A stretch of 13,114 nt of DNA, taken from NCBI GenBank assembly GCA_012026715.1, contig VEPB01000479.1:1-13114 (forward strand). The letters run 5' to 3'. The DNA is from Methylococcaceae bacterium. GTDB taxonomy: Bacteria > Pseudomonadota > Gammaproteobacteria > Methylococcales > Methylococcaceae. The notes under the pieces were generated by a model. That model saw only the letters and a program-made list of their open reading frames with translations, searched no databases and was not told the origin of the DNA. The translations under genes were made by a program, and so were the position numbers. Shown here in pieces: positions 1 through 6,129 of this stretch (its first letter is position 1; each line of letters begins with the position of its first letter).

Positions 1-1094
1 GATTCCGCAACGGCCTTGGCCCCCGCCAGTTCGGCGGTTCGCTCCGCCACCAGGTCTTCCAGGTGGTGGCGATACCGTTCCAGCTCCGATTCGGCCTGCT
101 TGCGCGCGGTGATGTCGCGGCCCAGGGCGAGACTGTAAGAAATCCCTTCAAACTCGAAGGGATCGGCAATGATTTCCACCGGATAGACCCGGCCGTCGCG
201 GGCTCGATGGCGGGTCTCGAACGTGACCGACCGGCTTGCCCTGATCTGCTGCCAAAGATCGAGCCAGGCTTCCCTGGGAAAGACCGGATCGATGTCGAAC
301 ACGGTCAGCGCCATGAGTTCCTCGCGGCGATAGCCCAGCGCCCGGCAGGCACCGTCGTTGACATAGTGAAATCCGGCATCCCGGTCGATGACGAACACCG
401 ACTCTTCGACGTGGTTCAACGCATTGCTCAACATCGCGTGTTGCGCCGCCGAACGTTCCTGCAGACGGTCCAGGAGCCGGTTGATATCTTCCACCAGCCG
501 GCCCAACTCGTCGTCCCGATGACGGGACAGGAGCGGCAGGCGCTCCTGCTCACCCGCAGCCACGGCATGCAGGGTGTCGCTCACCCTCAGCAGGGGCCAT
601 AACAGCGATCTGCGCACGATGACCAGCGCCATCAACACCGTCACGCCGATCAGGACCGTTGAATTGCCGGCGCCGAGCAGCGTGGTAGCGAGAGACTGTC
701 GAAACACGTAATCGAAGTCGGAGGACAGCGAGAGCGTACCGACGATGGCCCCACCGCCGTTGGGAGCGCGCAGTTGCCGCGCCATGGCCAGGGCGTCGGT
801 GTCGTGCAGGGGGCGGTTGCGCTGCGAGTGAAGGTTTCGACCGTTGTCCAGCCGGACCTGGAAAACCGCGTCATTACGCAGCAACCGCTCCATCACCTCC
901 GCGCCCATTTCGGCATTGTCGAGGGACGCGGCCACGGCGGCGGTCTGTTCCACCGTATCCAGCAGTTGCTGCAACTGACTGGCGGCTTGCTGTTGATGGC
1001 GCTGGAACTCCATCGCGAAAAACGCCAACGCGCTGATCAGATCCAACACCAGTGCGGCCAGTAGCACGGTAACGGCCAAGCGACGGTCGATCAT
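1..1094 (-). CDS. PAS/HAMP membrane sensor kinase (3'-partial)
   Basis: This reading frame is open from an ATG at 1094 to the left edge, giving 364 codons with the C-terminus outside the window. Visible in order are a hydrophobic helix at residues about 8-29, a periplasmic stretch at 30-137, and a second hydrophobic helix at about 138-160. A HAMP-like linker follows at about 161-213, with RDDELGRL near its end. A PAS domain spans about 219-335 (SVFVIDRDAGFHYVNDGA; closing GRDITARKQAE). A charged coiled coil (HHLEDLVAERTAEL) comes next. This is the usual layout of a membrane sensor histidine kinase just before its HisKA domain, but the kinase domain itself is not in the window. A diguanylate cyclase or other output domain is therefore possible. 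The start ATG overlaps the TGA of a small upstream ORF as ATGA, consistent with translational coupling. The stimulus is unknown. Confidence 0.88.
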   Translation of the reverse strand, partial: MIDRRLAVTVLLAALVLDLISALAFFAMEFQRHQQQAASQLQQLLDTVEQTAAVAASLDNAEMGAEVMERLLRNDAVFQVRLDNGRNLHSQRNRPLHDTDALAMARQLRAPNGGGAIVGTLSLSSDFDYVFRQSLATTLLGAGNSTVLIGVTVLMALVIVRRSLLWPLLRVSDTLHAVAAGEQERLPLLSRHRDDELGRLVEDINRLLDRLQERSAAQHAMLSNALNHVEESVFVIDRDAGFHYVNDGACRALGYRREELMALTVFDIDPVFPREAWLDLWQQIRASRSVTFETRHRARDGRVYPVEIIADPFEFEGISYSLALGRDITARKQAESELERYRHHLEDLVAERTAELAGAKAVAE

Positions 1095-1288
1095 GGAAGC
1101 ACCAAGAACCACCAGAATCGGGCCGCAACCGCTCCCGGATCGACGCACCGGTCCGGATCCGGAGAGTCCGCTCCCGAAGCCGCGAACTCCCGCCCGCTCC
1201 GCCGCTGGGAGATGGATTCAGCCGCGCCGGCCTTGCGGTCGGCCGCCAAGACCAGCACCAGCCCGACTGCTCGCAGTGCTCGCCTCAT
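1091..1288 (-). CDS. Possible small ORF coupled to the sensor kinase
   Basis: A 65-codon frame starts MRRALRAVGLVLVLAA and ends at the TGA that overlaps the kinase ATG (ATGA, 1091-1094). A GTG three codons earlier, at 1297, is an alternative start. The N-terminus looks like a weak signal peptide or membrane segment, and the C-terminus has a hydrophobic FWWFLVLP tail. I do not recognise a family. Third-position GC is moderate, so coding status is uncertain. It could be a real small membrane protein, the remnant of a longer periplasmic protein, or chance. Confidence 0.25.
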   Translation of the reverse strand: MRRALRAVGLVLVLAADRKAGAAESISQRRSGREFAASGADSPDPDRCVDPGAVAARFWWFLVLP

Positions 1289-1297
1289 GCGTGCCAC

Positions 1298-1474
1298 TCA
1301 AAGGGTTGAAGATCGCCACCTTCAGAGTAGTCCGTCACCCTGGATTGACAACCCGAATCCTCCAAGGGAGCGGGCGTGCCGAATCCCGCCGACGCTGATA
1401 AAATCGCCCGGCCTCCTGCCGATTGGCGCTACCGCGCCCGGCACCAACTCCCGATCTCCCATAGGGCACACACC
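1298..1474. other. Intergenic region between divergent transcription units
   Basis: This stretch separates the leftward sensor-kinase unit from the rightward membrane-protein gene; with the doubtful small ORF discounted, the gap is 1095-1474. On the plus strand it holds an extended -10 candidate (see 1396-1404). On the minus strand TTGTCA (1346-1351) followed after 16 bases by TACTCT could be a weak promoter for the kinase unit. A plus-strand TTGACA at 1345-1350 has no matching -10 at normal spacing. No RNA gene or strong repeat is visible. Confidence 0.4.
1396..1404 (+). promoter_or_regulatory. Candidate extended -10 promoter
   Basis: TGATAAAAT is an extended -10 match (TGn plus TAAAAT) about 70 bases upstream of the chosen ATG at 1475. 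No convincing -35 lies 17 bases upstream, which is tolerated by extended -10 promoters. This placement supports the 1475 start over the in-frame ATG at 1376, which would lie upstream of the expected transcript start. Confidence 0.35.
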
Positions 1475-2032
1475 ATGAGCACCTCTCCACAACGACCGAC
1501 CGATGCTTCGATGAACTGGCGAACCGGACTGCCGGACGGACGCCGTGCGCTCCTCATCATCCTCAAGCACAGCGCGGCCCTCGTCGGCCTGGTCGGGATC
1601 CTGGTTGCCCTGGGGATGAACTACGAGATCATCTGGGACCTGCTGGCGGAATTCGTGCCGGTGGTGTTCGAGGCGGGCGAGAACTCCATGGACACCTTCT
1701 TCGAGGTGGTGGTGCGGCTGACCCCGGCCTTCGCGCAAATGGCGACCGCCTATTTCGGCTTCGTCATCGCCCTGATCCTGCTGTATTTCCTGGGCCGCAA
1801 GTCGGTGAAATGGTGGCGCACGATCGACGCTGCCTATACCGGCTGGAAGCGCACCTATTTCGGCGCCTGGGACGACTGGACCCTGGTGCAAAAAACCCGT
1901 TTTCTGACCTGGTGGAATACCCTGGACTGGGGCAACAAGATCATGACCGTGGTGGTGGGCGTGCTGCTGGGCATCCCCTTGGCCCTGGTTCTGTCCATCG
2001 CCCTGGGCACCCTCGTGGCCAGCTTCCTCTGA
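1475..2032 (+). CDS. Unrecognised Trp-rich inner-membrane protein
   Basis: This is a 185-residue protein I cannot assign to a family. Three hydrophobic segments are visible at residues about 26-48, 85-107 and 157-184. The hydrophilic loop between the second and third is unusually rich in aromatics: eight tryptophans between residues 113 and 152 (WW at 113-114 and 146-147; singles at 124, 132, 135, 152). The loop resembles an amphipathic, membrane-surface segment. I chose ATG 1475 because a short AGGG lies about 9 bases upstream and a -10 candidate lies at 1396-1404. The longer frame from 1376 would add a Pro/Arg-rich tail unlike the rest. No signal peptide cleavage site is evident. The neighbour hisC begins 97 bases downstream on the same strand; nothing suggests a shared role. 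Confidence 0.8.
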   Translation: MSTSPQRPTDASMNWRTGLPDGRRALLIILKHSAALVGLVGILVALGMNYEIIWDLLAEFVPVVFEAGENSMDTFFEVVVRLTPAFAQMATAYFGFVIALILLYFLGRKSVKWWRTIDAAYTGWKRTYFGAWDDWTLVQKTRFLTWWNTLDWGNKIMTVVVGVLLGIPLALVLSIALGTLVASFL

Positions 2033-2129
2033 CCCTGTTTTCCTTCAGTCTGCGGGGATTCGGTCACCCACGCCTCCGCTCCGCGCCCAGCGGGGCCGCC
2101 GATGTCCCTTTTCCCTGTTTTCACGACCC

Positions 2130-3182
2130 ATGAGCAAATACTGGAGTGATCTGGTCCACCGGCTGACCCCTTATGTGCCTGGCGAACAGCCCAAGCTGTC
2201 CGGTCTGGTCAAGCTGAACACCAACGAAAACCCCTATCCGCCGTCGCCGGCGGTGATGGAAGCCCTGCAGCGGGAACTGGGCGACGGCCTCAGGCTTTAC
2301 CCCGACCCCAATTCGGAGCGGCTCAAGGCAAGCATTGCCGATTTCTTCGGGCTGGCTCCCGATCAGGTGTTCGTCGGCAACGGCTCCGACGAGGTGCTGG
2401 CCCATGCCTTCCAGGCCCTGCTGAAACACGAGCACCCCATCCTGTTCCCGGACATCACCTACAGCTTCTATCCGGTCTATTGCGGGCTGTATGGCATCGA
2501 CTACCGCACCGTCCCGCTGGATGAGGAGATGGCGATCCGGGTGGACGATTACCGGGCACCCAACGGCGGCATCGTGCTGGCCAACCCCAACGCTCCCACC
2601 GGCCGGCTGCTGGAATTGGAGGCCATCGACCGGTTGCTGGCGGCTAACCCGGAATCGCCGGTGATCATCGACGAAGCCTATATCGACTTCGGCGGTGAAT
2701 CCGCCGCCGGATTGCTGGCCAAACATCCCAATCTGCTGGTGATCCAGACTCTGTCCAAATCCCGATCCCTGGCGGGTCTGCGGGTCGGCTACGCACTCGG
2801 CCATCCGCAGCTGATCGAGGGACTGGAACGGGTCAAGGGCAGCTTCAATTCCTATCCACTGGACCGTCTGGCCGCCGCCGGCGCGGTCGCCGCCCTGCAG
2901 GACCGCGAGTATTTCGAGCAGACCCGCCATCGGGTAATGGCGACCCGCGAATGGCTGCGGGAGGCGCTGCAGCAACGCGGTTTCCTGGTAATACCGTCGT
3001 CCGCCAACTTCCTGTTCGTCCGCCATCCGCAGCGGGACGCGGCCCAACTGGCCCAGTTCCTGCGCGACCGCCACATCATCGTGCGCCATTTCCGACTGCC
3101 CCGCATCGAGCAGTACCTGCGGATCACCGTCGGGCAAGACGCCGAATGCCGGGCGCTGATCGACGCCATCGACCAGCTGTGA
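2130..3182 (+). CDS. hisC: Histidinol-phosphate aminotransferase
   Basis: This PLP enzyme of fold type I converts imidazole-acetol phosphate plus glutamate to histidinol phosphate in cytosolic histidine synthesis. At 350 residues it is full length for HisC. Visible motifs are the N-terminal KLNTNENPYPPSP (28-40), GNGSDEVL (83-90) at the phosphate-binding region, ANPNAPTG (151-158), and VIIDEAYIDF (178-187) with the aspartate that pairs with the PLP ring nitrogen. LSKSRSLAGLR follows with the Schiff-base lysine at K210, and YLRITVG carries the substrate-carboxylate arginine R331. It stands apart from other his genes here, as expected for a dispersed pathway or a second HisC copy. Related aminotransferases for phenylalanine/tyrosine or cobalamin synthesis share the fold, but the motifs favour HisC. 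No good Shine-Dalgarno precedes the ATG. Confidence 0.95.
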   Translation: MSKYWSDLVHRLTPYVPGEQPKLSGLVKLNTNENPYPPSPAVMEALQRELGDGLRLYPDPNSERLKASIADFFGLAPDQVFVGNGSDEVLAHAFQALLKHEHPILFPDITYSFYPVYCGLYGIDYRTVPLDEEMAIRVDDYRAPNGGIVLANPNAPTGRLLELEAIDRLLAANPESPVIIDEAYIDFGGESAAGLLAKHPNLLVIQTLSKSRSLAGLRVGYALGHPQLIEGLERVKGSFNSYPLDRLAAAGAVAALQDREYFEQTRHRVMATREWLREALQQRGFLVIPSSANFLFVRHPQRDAAQLAQFLRDRHIIVRHFRLPRIEQYLRITVGQDAECRALIDAIDQL

Positions 3183-3199
3183 GGACCTCGCTCCTGCGC

Positions 3200-3226
3200 T
3201 TACGGAAGCCCGGCCGAATGCCGTAA
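3200..3226 (+). repeat. Short inverted repeat downstream of hisC
   Basis: TTACGG (3200-3205) and CCGTAA (3221-3226) form a 6-bp stem with a 15-base loop, 17 bases after the hisC stop. There is no T-tract, so an intrinsic terminator is unlikely. The right arm overlaps TAAACT (3224-3229), a possible -10 for the next gene. Confidence 0.3.
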
Positions 3227-3266
3227 ACTAAGCACTCACCTAGGCGAACCCTCCCCACCCGACAGC

Positions 3267-3923
3267 ATGACGACACAGCAAAAAGGAATCCTGGTCCTGT
3301 GGAACGACGACAAGGGATTCGGCTTCGTGCGGCCGGAAGGGGGCGACAAGGATTTCTTCGTCCATATCAGCGCCATCAAGAACTATCACAAGGGCCTGAG
3401 CCGTCGCCCGACCACCGGCGACACCGTCCGGTTCCAACCCGATAGCAACGCGCCGGACGGTGGTCAGCGCCGCATCAGCCACGCCATCGTGGAAGAACTC
3501 GAAGCCGCCGGAGCGACCGACGCCGCTCCCGCCTCAGCCGCCCCCAGCGGGACTGCCTTCAGCCGGATTCCGGGCCTGCTGATCAAGCTGCTCGCCATCC
3601 TCCCGGTTTTGTTTTCCCTGGACGTGGTGTTGCGCTATCACAACCCGATGCCGTTGGCGGCCTACGTGTTCATGACGCCGCTCACCATCATGTATTACGC
3701 CGAGGACAAACGCCGCGCGCTCCAGCACCTGTGGCGGATCCCCAACGTCTACATGCACTGCTTCGAGATCCTGGGCGGCTGGCCGGGCGCGTTGTTGGCA
3801 CAAAACGCTTACCGCCACAAACTCAAGCGCGGCACCTACCAGAACGGTTTCTGGGCCATCGTGGCGCTACATGGCATCGCCTGGGCCGTCTATTTCTACT
3901 TCCAGAGCGACCTCGGCGGTTGA
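3267..3923 (+). CDS. Cold-shock domain / DUF1294 membrane fusion protein
   Basis: This 218-residue protein has two parts. Residues 4-75 are a cold-shock (OB-fold) domain with KGFGFV (16-21, RNP1) and DFFVHIS (29-35, RNP2), which in this family bind single-stranded nucleic acid. An Ala/Pro linker spans about 80-98. From about 101 it becomes membrane-embedded DUF1294: hydrophobic segments near 104-122, 128-143 and 196-212, plus the family signature running from the DKRRA and WRIP motifs (147-159) through GGWPGALLAQ (170-179) to the conserved RHK(L/T)K. The fusion is known across proteobacteria, but its function is unknown; it would place an RNA/ssDNA-binding domain at the inner membrane. TatD begins 12 bases after its stop, suggesting co-transcription. 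Confidence 0.92.
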   Translation: MTTQQKGILVLWNDDKGFGFVRPEGGDKDFFVHISAIKNYHKGLSRRPTTGDTVRFQPDSNAPDGGQRRISHAIVEELEAAGATDAAPASAAPSGTAFSRIPGLLIKLLAILPVLFSLDVVLRYHNPMPLAAYVFMTPLTIMYYAEDKRRALQHLWRIPNVYMHCFEILGGWPGALLAQNAYRHKLKRGTYQNGFWAIVALHGIAWAVYFYFQSDLGG

Positions 3924-3935
3924 CCCGCGACGGCC

Positions 3936-4610
3936 GTGACCACCAACGGCGCCGCCTTCGTCGACATCCACAGCCACGGCTCCGATTCCGGATTCACCAT
4001 CCATTGCGCGACCACCGCGGAATTATGGGGAGCCGCCGATGCCTACCCCCGGCTCTCGGTCGGCATCCATCCCTGGTCCATCGAAACCGCGGACACCCAG
4101 GCCTTGTTGGGGCGGATTACCGAACTGGCCGCCCGGCCCGCAGTGTGGGCCATCGGCGAATGCGGCCTGGACAAGCTCATCGCCACGCCGCTGCAGCAAC
4201 AGGAAGCGCTATTCCGGCGCCAGATCGAAATCGCCGCCAGCGTCGACAAACCCCTCATCGTGCACTGCGTGCGCGCCCATGAAGACGTGTTACGGCTACT
4301 GAAACAAACCCGCGCGACTGTACCGGTCATCGTCCACGGCTACAACAACCGGCCCGTCATCGGAACGCGGCTTCTGCAGCAGGGCCTGCTGCTTTCCTTT
4401 GGCAAGGCCCTGCTGGCGTCCGACTCACCGGCTCGCGCGATGCTGGCCGCCTGCCCCGCCGACCGCTTCTTTCTGGAAACCGACGACAGCGGCCTGCCGA
4501 TCGAGGAAATCTATCGGGCCGCCGCCGCGTGTCGTAGCATGCCGATGGCCGATCTCAAAGCCATGCTCTGGGAAAACCTCCAACGCAACTTTCCGGGTCG
4601 GCCCCTGTAA
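3936..4610 (+). CDS. TatD-family metal-dependent hydrolase
   Basis: This is a cytosolic TIM-barrel hydrolase of the TatD family (members act as DNases/exonucleases or D-aminoacyl-tRNA-type hydrolases). The metal-ligand series is visible: HSH at 12-14 (DIHSHG), GIHPW (43-47), E75 in GECGLD, H110 in IVHC, H134 in VHGY and D183 in LETDD. At 224 residues it is shorter than typical TatD (about 260), matching a compact subfamily common in bacteria. After GECGLD it has KL instead of the common YY/FH continuation. The start is GTG, 12 bases after the upstream stop, with only a weak Shine-Dalgarno. The precise substrate cannot be told from sequence. Confidence 0.9.
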   Translation: MTTNGAAFVDIHSHGSDSGFTIHCATTAELWGAADAYPRLSVGIHPWSIETADTQALLGRITELAARPAVWAIGECGLDKLIATPLQQQEALFRRQIEIAASVDKPLIVHCVRAHEDVLRLLKQTRATVPVIVHGYNNRPVIGTRLLQQGLLLSFGKALLASDSPARAMLAACPADRFFLETDDSGLPIEEIYRAAAACRSMPMADLKAMLWENLQRNFPGRPL

Positions 4611-4648
4611 CCCGGCCGGTACGACAACTTCGGCCAAGACCGGCCGGG
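4611..4648. terminator. Perfect 10-bp inverted repeat between convergent genes
   Basis: CCCGGCCGGT (4611-4620) and ACCGGCCGGG (4639-4648) are perfect reverse complements with an 18-base loop. The left arm starts on the base after the TatD stop, and the right arm ends one base before the rimI stop codon on the other strand. It has no T-tract, so it would be a non-canonical bidirectional terminator or an mRNA 3'-end-protecting hairpin for both transcripts. Confidence 0.5.
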
Positions 4649-4649
4649 A

Positions 4650-5189
4650 TCAAAGCATCCGCGCCAACACCAGGGCGTCTTCGCGACTGCCGTTCTTGGC
4701 CGGGTAATAGCCGTTGCGGGTGCCGATCTGGTTGAACCCCAGGCTGTCGTACAGTTTGATGGCGCGAGTGTTGGAGGGGCGCACCTCCAGAAACATCATC
4801 TCGGCCCGGTGACTCTTGGCCACTTCCATCAGCTGCAGCATCATCGCCCGACCGAAACCGGAGCCCTGCGCCTTGGGGGAGATGCAGACATTGAGGATGT
4901 GCGACTCGCCAGCCCCCACCGTGAGGATGCCGTAGCCAACCACATGGCCCAGCTTCTCCGCCACCCAGCAGCAATAGCCCGTCTTGAGGCAGTCCCGGAA
5001 GGTCAAAGGGTCCCAGGGAAATTCGTAGGCGATCTCCTCGATGGCGCACACCGAGGGCAGATCCGCCTTGTGCATGGGGCGGAATTCGAGTTCGGCCTGC
5101 TCGGCCAGTTTCGGAAAATGCTTGGCGTAAAACTCACGCTCGGCGTCATATTCCAGCCAGCGTTTCAGCGTTTCGATGAATTGGGCCAT
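4650..5189 (-). CDS. rimI: Ribosomal protein alanine N-acetyltransferase-like GNAT
   Basis: This GNAT acetyltransferase resembles RimI, which acetylates the N-terminal alanine of ribosomal protein S18. With the ATG at 5189 it is 179 residues. The GNAT domain starts near residue 35 (ELEFRPM). The acetyl-CoA loop is QGSGFG at 108-113, preceded by beta-strand ILNVCISP. FLEVRPSN follows, with a glutamate at 135, then AIKLYDSLGF with the catalytic-type tyrosine at 147, and GYYP. An N-terminal charged extension of about 31 residues (RWLEYDAEREFYAKHF) is absent from short RimI proteins. A GTG start at 5240 would give 196 residues and a 34-base overlap with the upstream glycosylase gene. I prefer the ATG, 17 bases after that stop, but neither start has a strong Shine-Dalgarno. 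It is likely last in the leuA-glycosylase-rimI transcript. Confidence 0.88.
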   Translation of the reverse strand: MAQFIETLKRWLEYDAEREFYAKHFPKLAEQAELEFRPMHKADLPSVCAIEEIAYEFPWDPLTFRDCLKTGYCCWVAEKLGHVVGYGILTVGAGESHILNVCISPKAQGSGFGRAMMLQLMEVAKSHRAEMMFLEVRPSNTRAIKLYDSLGFNQIGTRNGYYPAKNGSREDALVLARML

Positions 5190-5206
5190 GGCTTCGAAAG
5201 ATCGGC

Positions 5207-6121
5207 TTAGGATGTTCTTGAGGTCCTCAGGGCCAGGCACAGGTCATCCCAGGCCTTGCGCTTTTCCAAGGGAGAACGGAGCAGATAGGCGGGGTGATAG
5301 GTCACCACCAGCGGCACCCCCTGGTAATCGTGCACGCTGCCGCGCAGTTTGCCGATAGGCGTCGTCGTCTTCAACAATTGCTGGGCGGCGATGCGTCCCA
5401 CCGCCAGGATGATACTGGGCCGCACCAGCGCCAGCTGACGCATCAGGAAGGATTCGCAGGCGGCGACTTCATCGACCTGCGGGTCGCGGTTGCCCGGCGG
5501 GCGACACTTCAAGATATTGGCGATATAGACCTGCTCCCGCAACAACCCGATGGCCCGGATCATTTCATTGAGCAGCAGTCCGGCCCGCCCCACGAAGGGT
5601 TCTCCCTGCAGGTCTTCCTGTTCCCCCGGGGCTTCGCCGATCACCATCCACTGCGCCTGCCGGTCGCCGACGCCGAATACCGTCTGGGTTCGGGTCCGGT
5701 GCAGTGGGCAGGATTGGCAGGCGACGACTTCGGCGTGAAGCTCTTCCCACGTGCCAGAAGGCGAGACGTCCACTGCAACAGCGGGCGGATGGAGTCTGCC
5801 CGCCCTACCTGTAGCCGTCGTTTTATGAATGGATTCCTGGGCAGGGGTTGAGGTGAGGGCCGAGGCGCCAGTCGCATCCGACGACGCCGTCGAACGATCA
5901 AGCGCTTCGGCCCTCACCCTGCCCTCTCCCAGAGGGAAGGGTCGCGACTCATCGACCGTTTGCGATTGGAGAGGGTTGGCAACCGCATCGATCCGGGCGG
6001 TTTCGTCGTCGCCCTCCATCGTCTCATCGGCACCGCCAAAAGGAACCGCGACCCGCAACGACCACGCCTGGATGCCCATGGCATCCAGATAGAGCAGCCG
6101 GGTACGGTCGCCACGCGCCAT
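5207..6121 (-). CDS. Type-4 uracil-DNA glycosylase with an expanded linker
   Basis: This enzyme removes uracil from DNA in base-excision repair. It is a family-4, iron-sulfur UDG: 4Fe-4S cysteines C135 and C138 (ACQSCPLHRTR), C206 (KCRPPGNR) and C222, active-site motif GEAPGEQED (162-170), GRAGLLL (178-184), and TYHPAYLLR (274-282) with the catalytic-region histidine. The first 23 residues (YLDAMGIQAW) match the N-terminal tail typical of proteobacterial homologues. Between them, residues about 31-121 form a low-complexity linker that makes the protein 304 residues, longer than most relatives. Part of that linker is encoded by palindromic DNA (see the repeats at 5781-5803 and 5851-5936). The ATG lies 8 bases after the leuA stop, so the two are co-transcribed. 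Confidence 0.93.
   Translation of the reverse strand: MARGDRTRLLYLDAMGIQAWSLRVAVPFGGADETMEGDDETARIDAVANPLQSQTVDESRPFPLGEGRVRAEALDRSTASSDATGASALTSTPAQESIHKTTATGRAGRLHPPAVAVDVSPSGTWEELHAEVVACQSCPLHRTRTQTVFGVGDRQAQWMVIGEAPGEQEDLQGEPFVGRAGLLLNEMIRAIGLLREQVYIANILKCRPPGNRDPQVDEVAACESFLMRQLALVRPSIILAVGRIAAQQLLKTTTPIGKLRGSVHDYQGVPLVVTYHPAYLLRSPLEKRKAWDDLCLALRTSRTS
5781..5803. repeat. Small palindrome inside the glycosylase gene
   Basis: GCGGGC (5781-5786) and GCCCGC (5798-5803) form a 6-bp stem with a 12-base loop. It lies in the linker-coding part of the glycosylase gene, and the neighbouring bases resemble short intergenic palindromes of GC-rich proteobacteria. Assignment to a repeat family needs a genome-wide copy count. 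Confidence 0.3.
5851..5936. repeat. REP-like palindromic element embedded in coding sequence
   Basis: A 17-base inverted repeat with one mismatch is formed by 5852-5868 (GGTGAGGGCCGAGGCGC) and 5902-5918. It is followed directly by CCCTCTCCCAGAGGG (5922-5936), a 5-bp hairpin. The unit CCCTCACCCTGCCCTCTCCC closely resembles a repeat scattered between genes in many gammaproteobacteria; this is recognition from memory, not a search. Here it is read in frame and gives the peptide PFPLGEGRVRA (residues 61-71), typical of translated copies of such repeats. It covers about residues 62-91 of the glycosylase linker. Confidence 0.55.
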
Positions 6122-6129
6122 GGCGGTCG

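Noticed and set aside
63..602. A 179-codon plus-strand ORF at the left edge
   Set aside because: It lies wholly opposite the sensor-kinase frame, whose HAMP and PAS motifs are clear, and has no family features.
1345..1350. Plus-strand TTGACA as a promoter -35
   Set aside because: The bases 17 positions downstream (GAGCGG) are not a -10. The extended -10 at 1396-1404 is too far away to pair with it.
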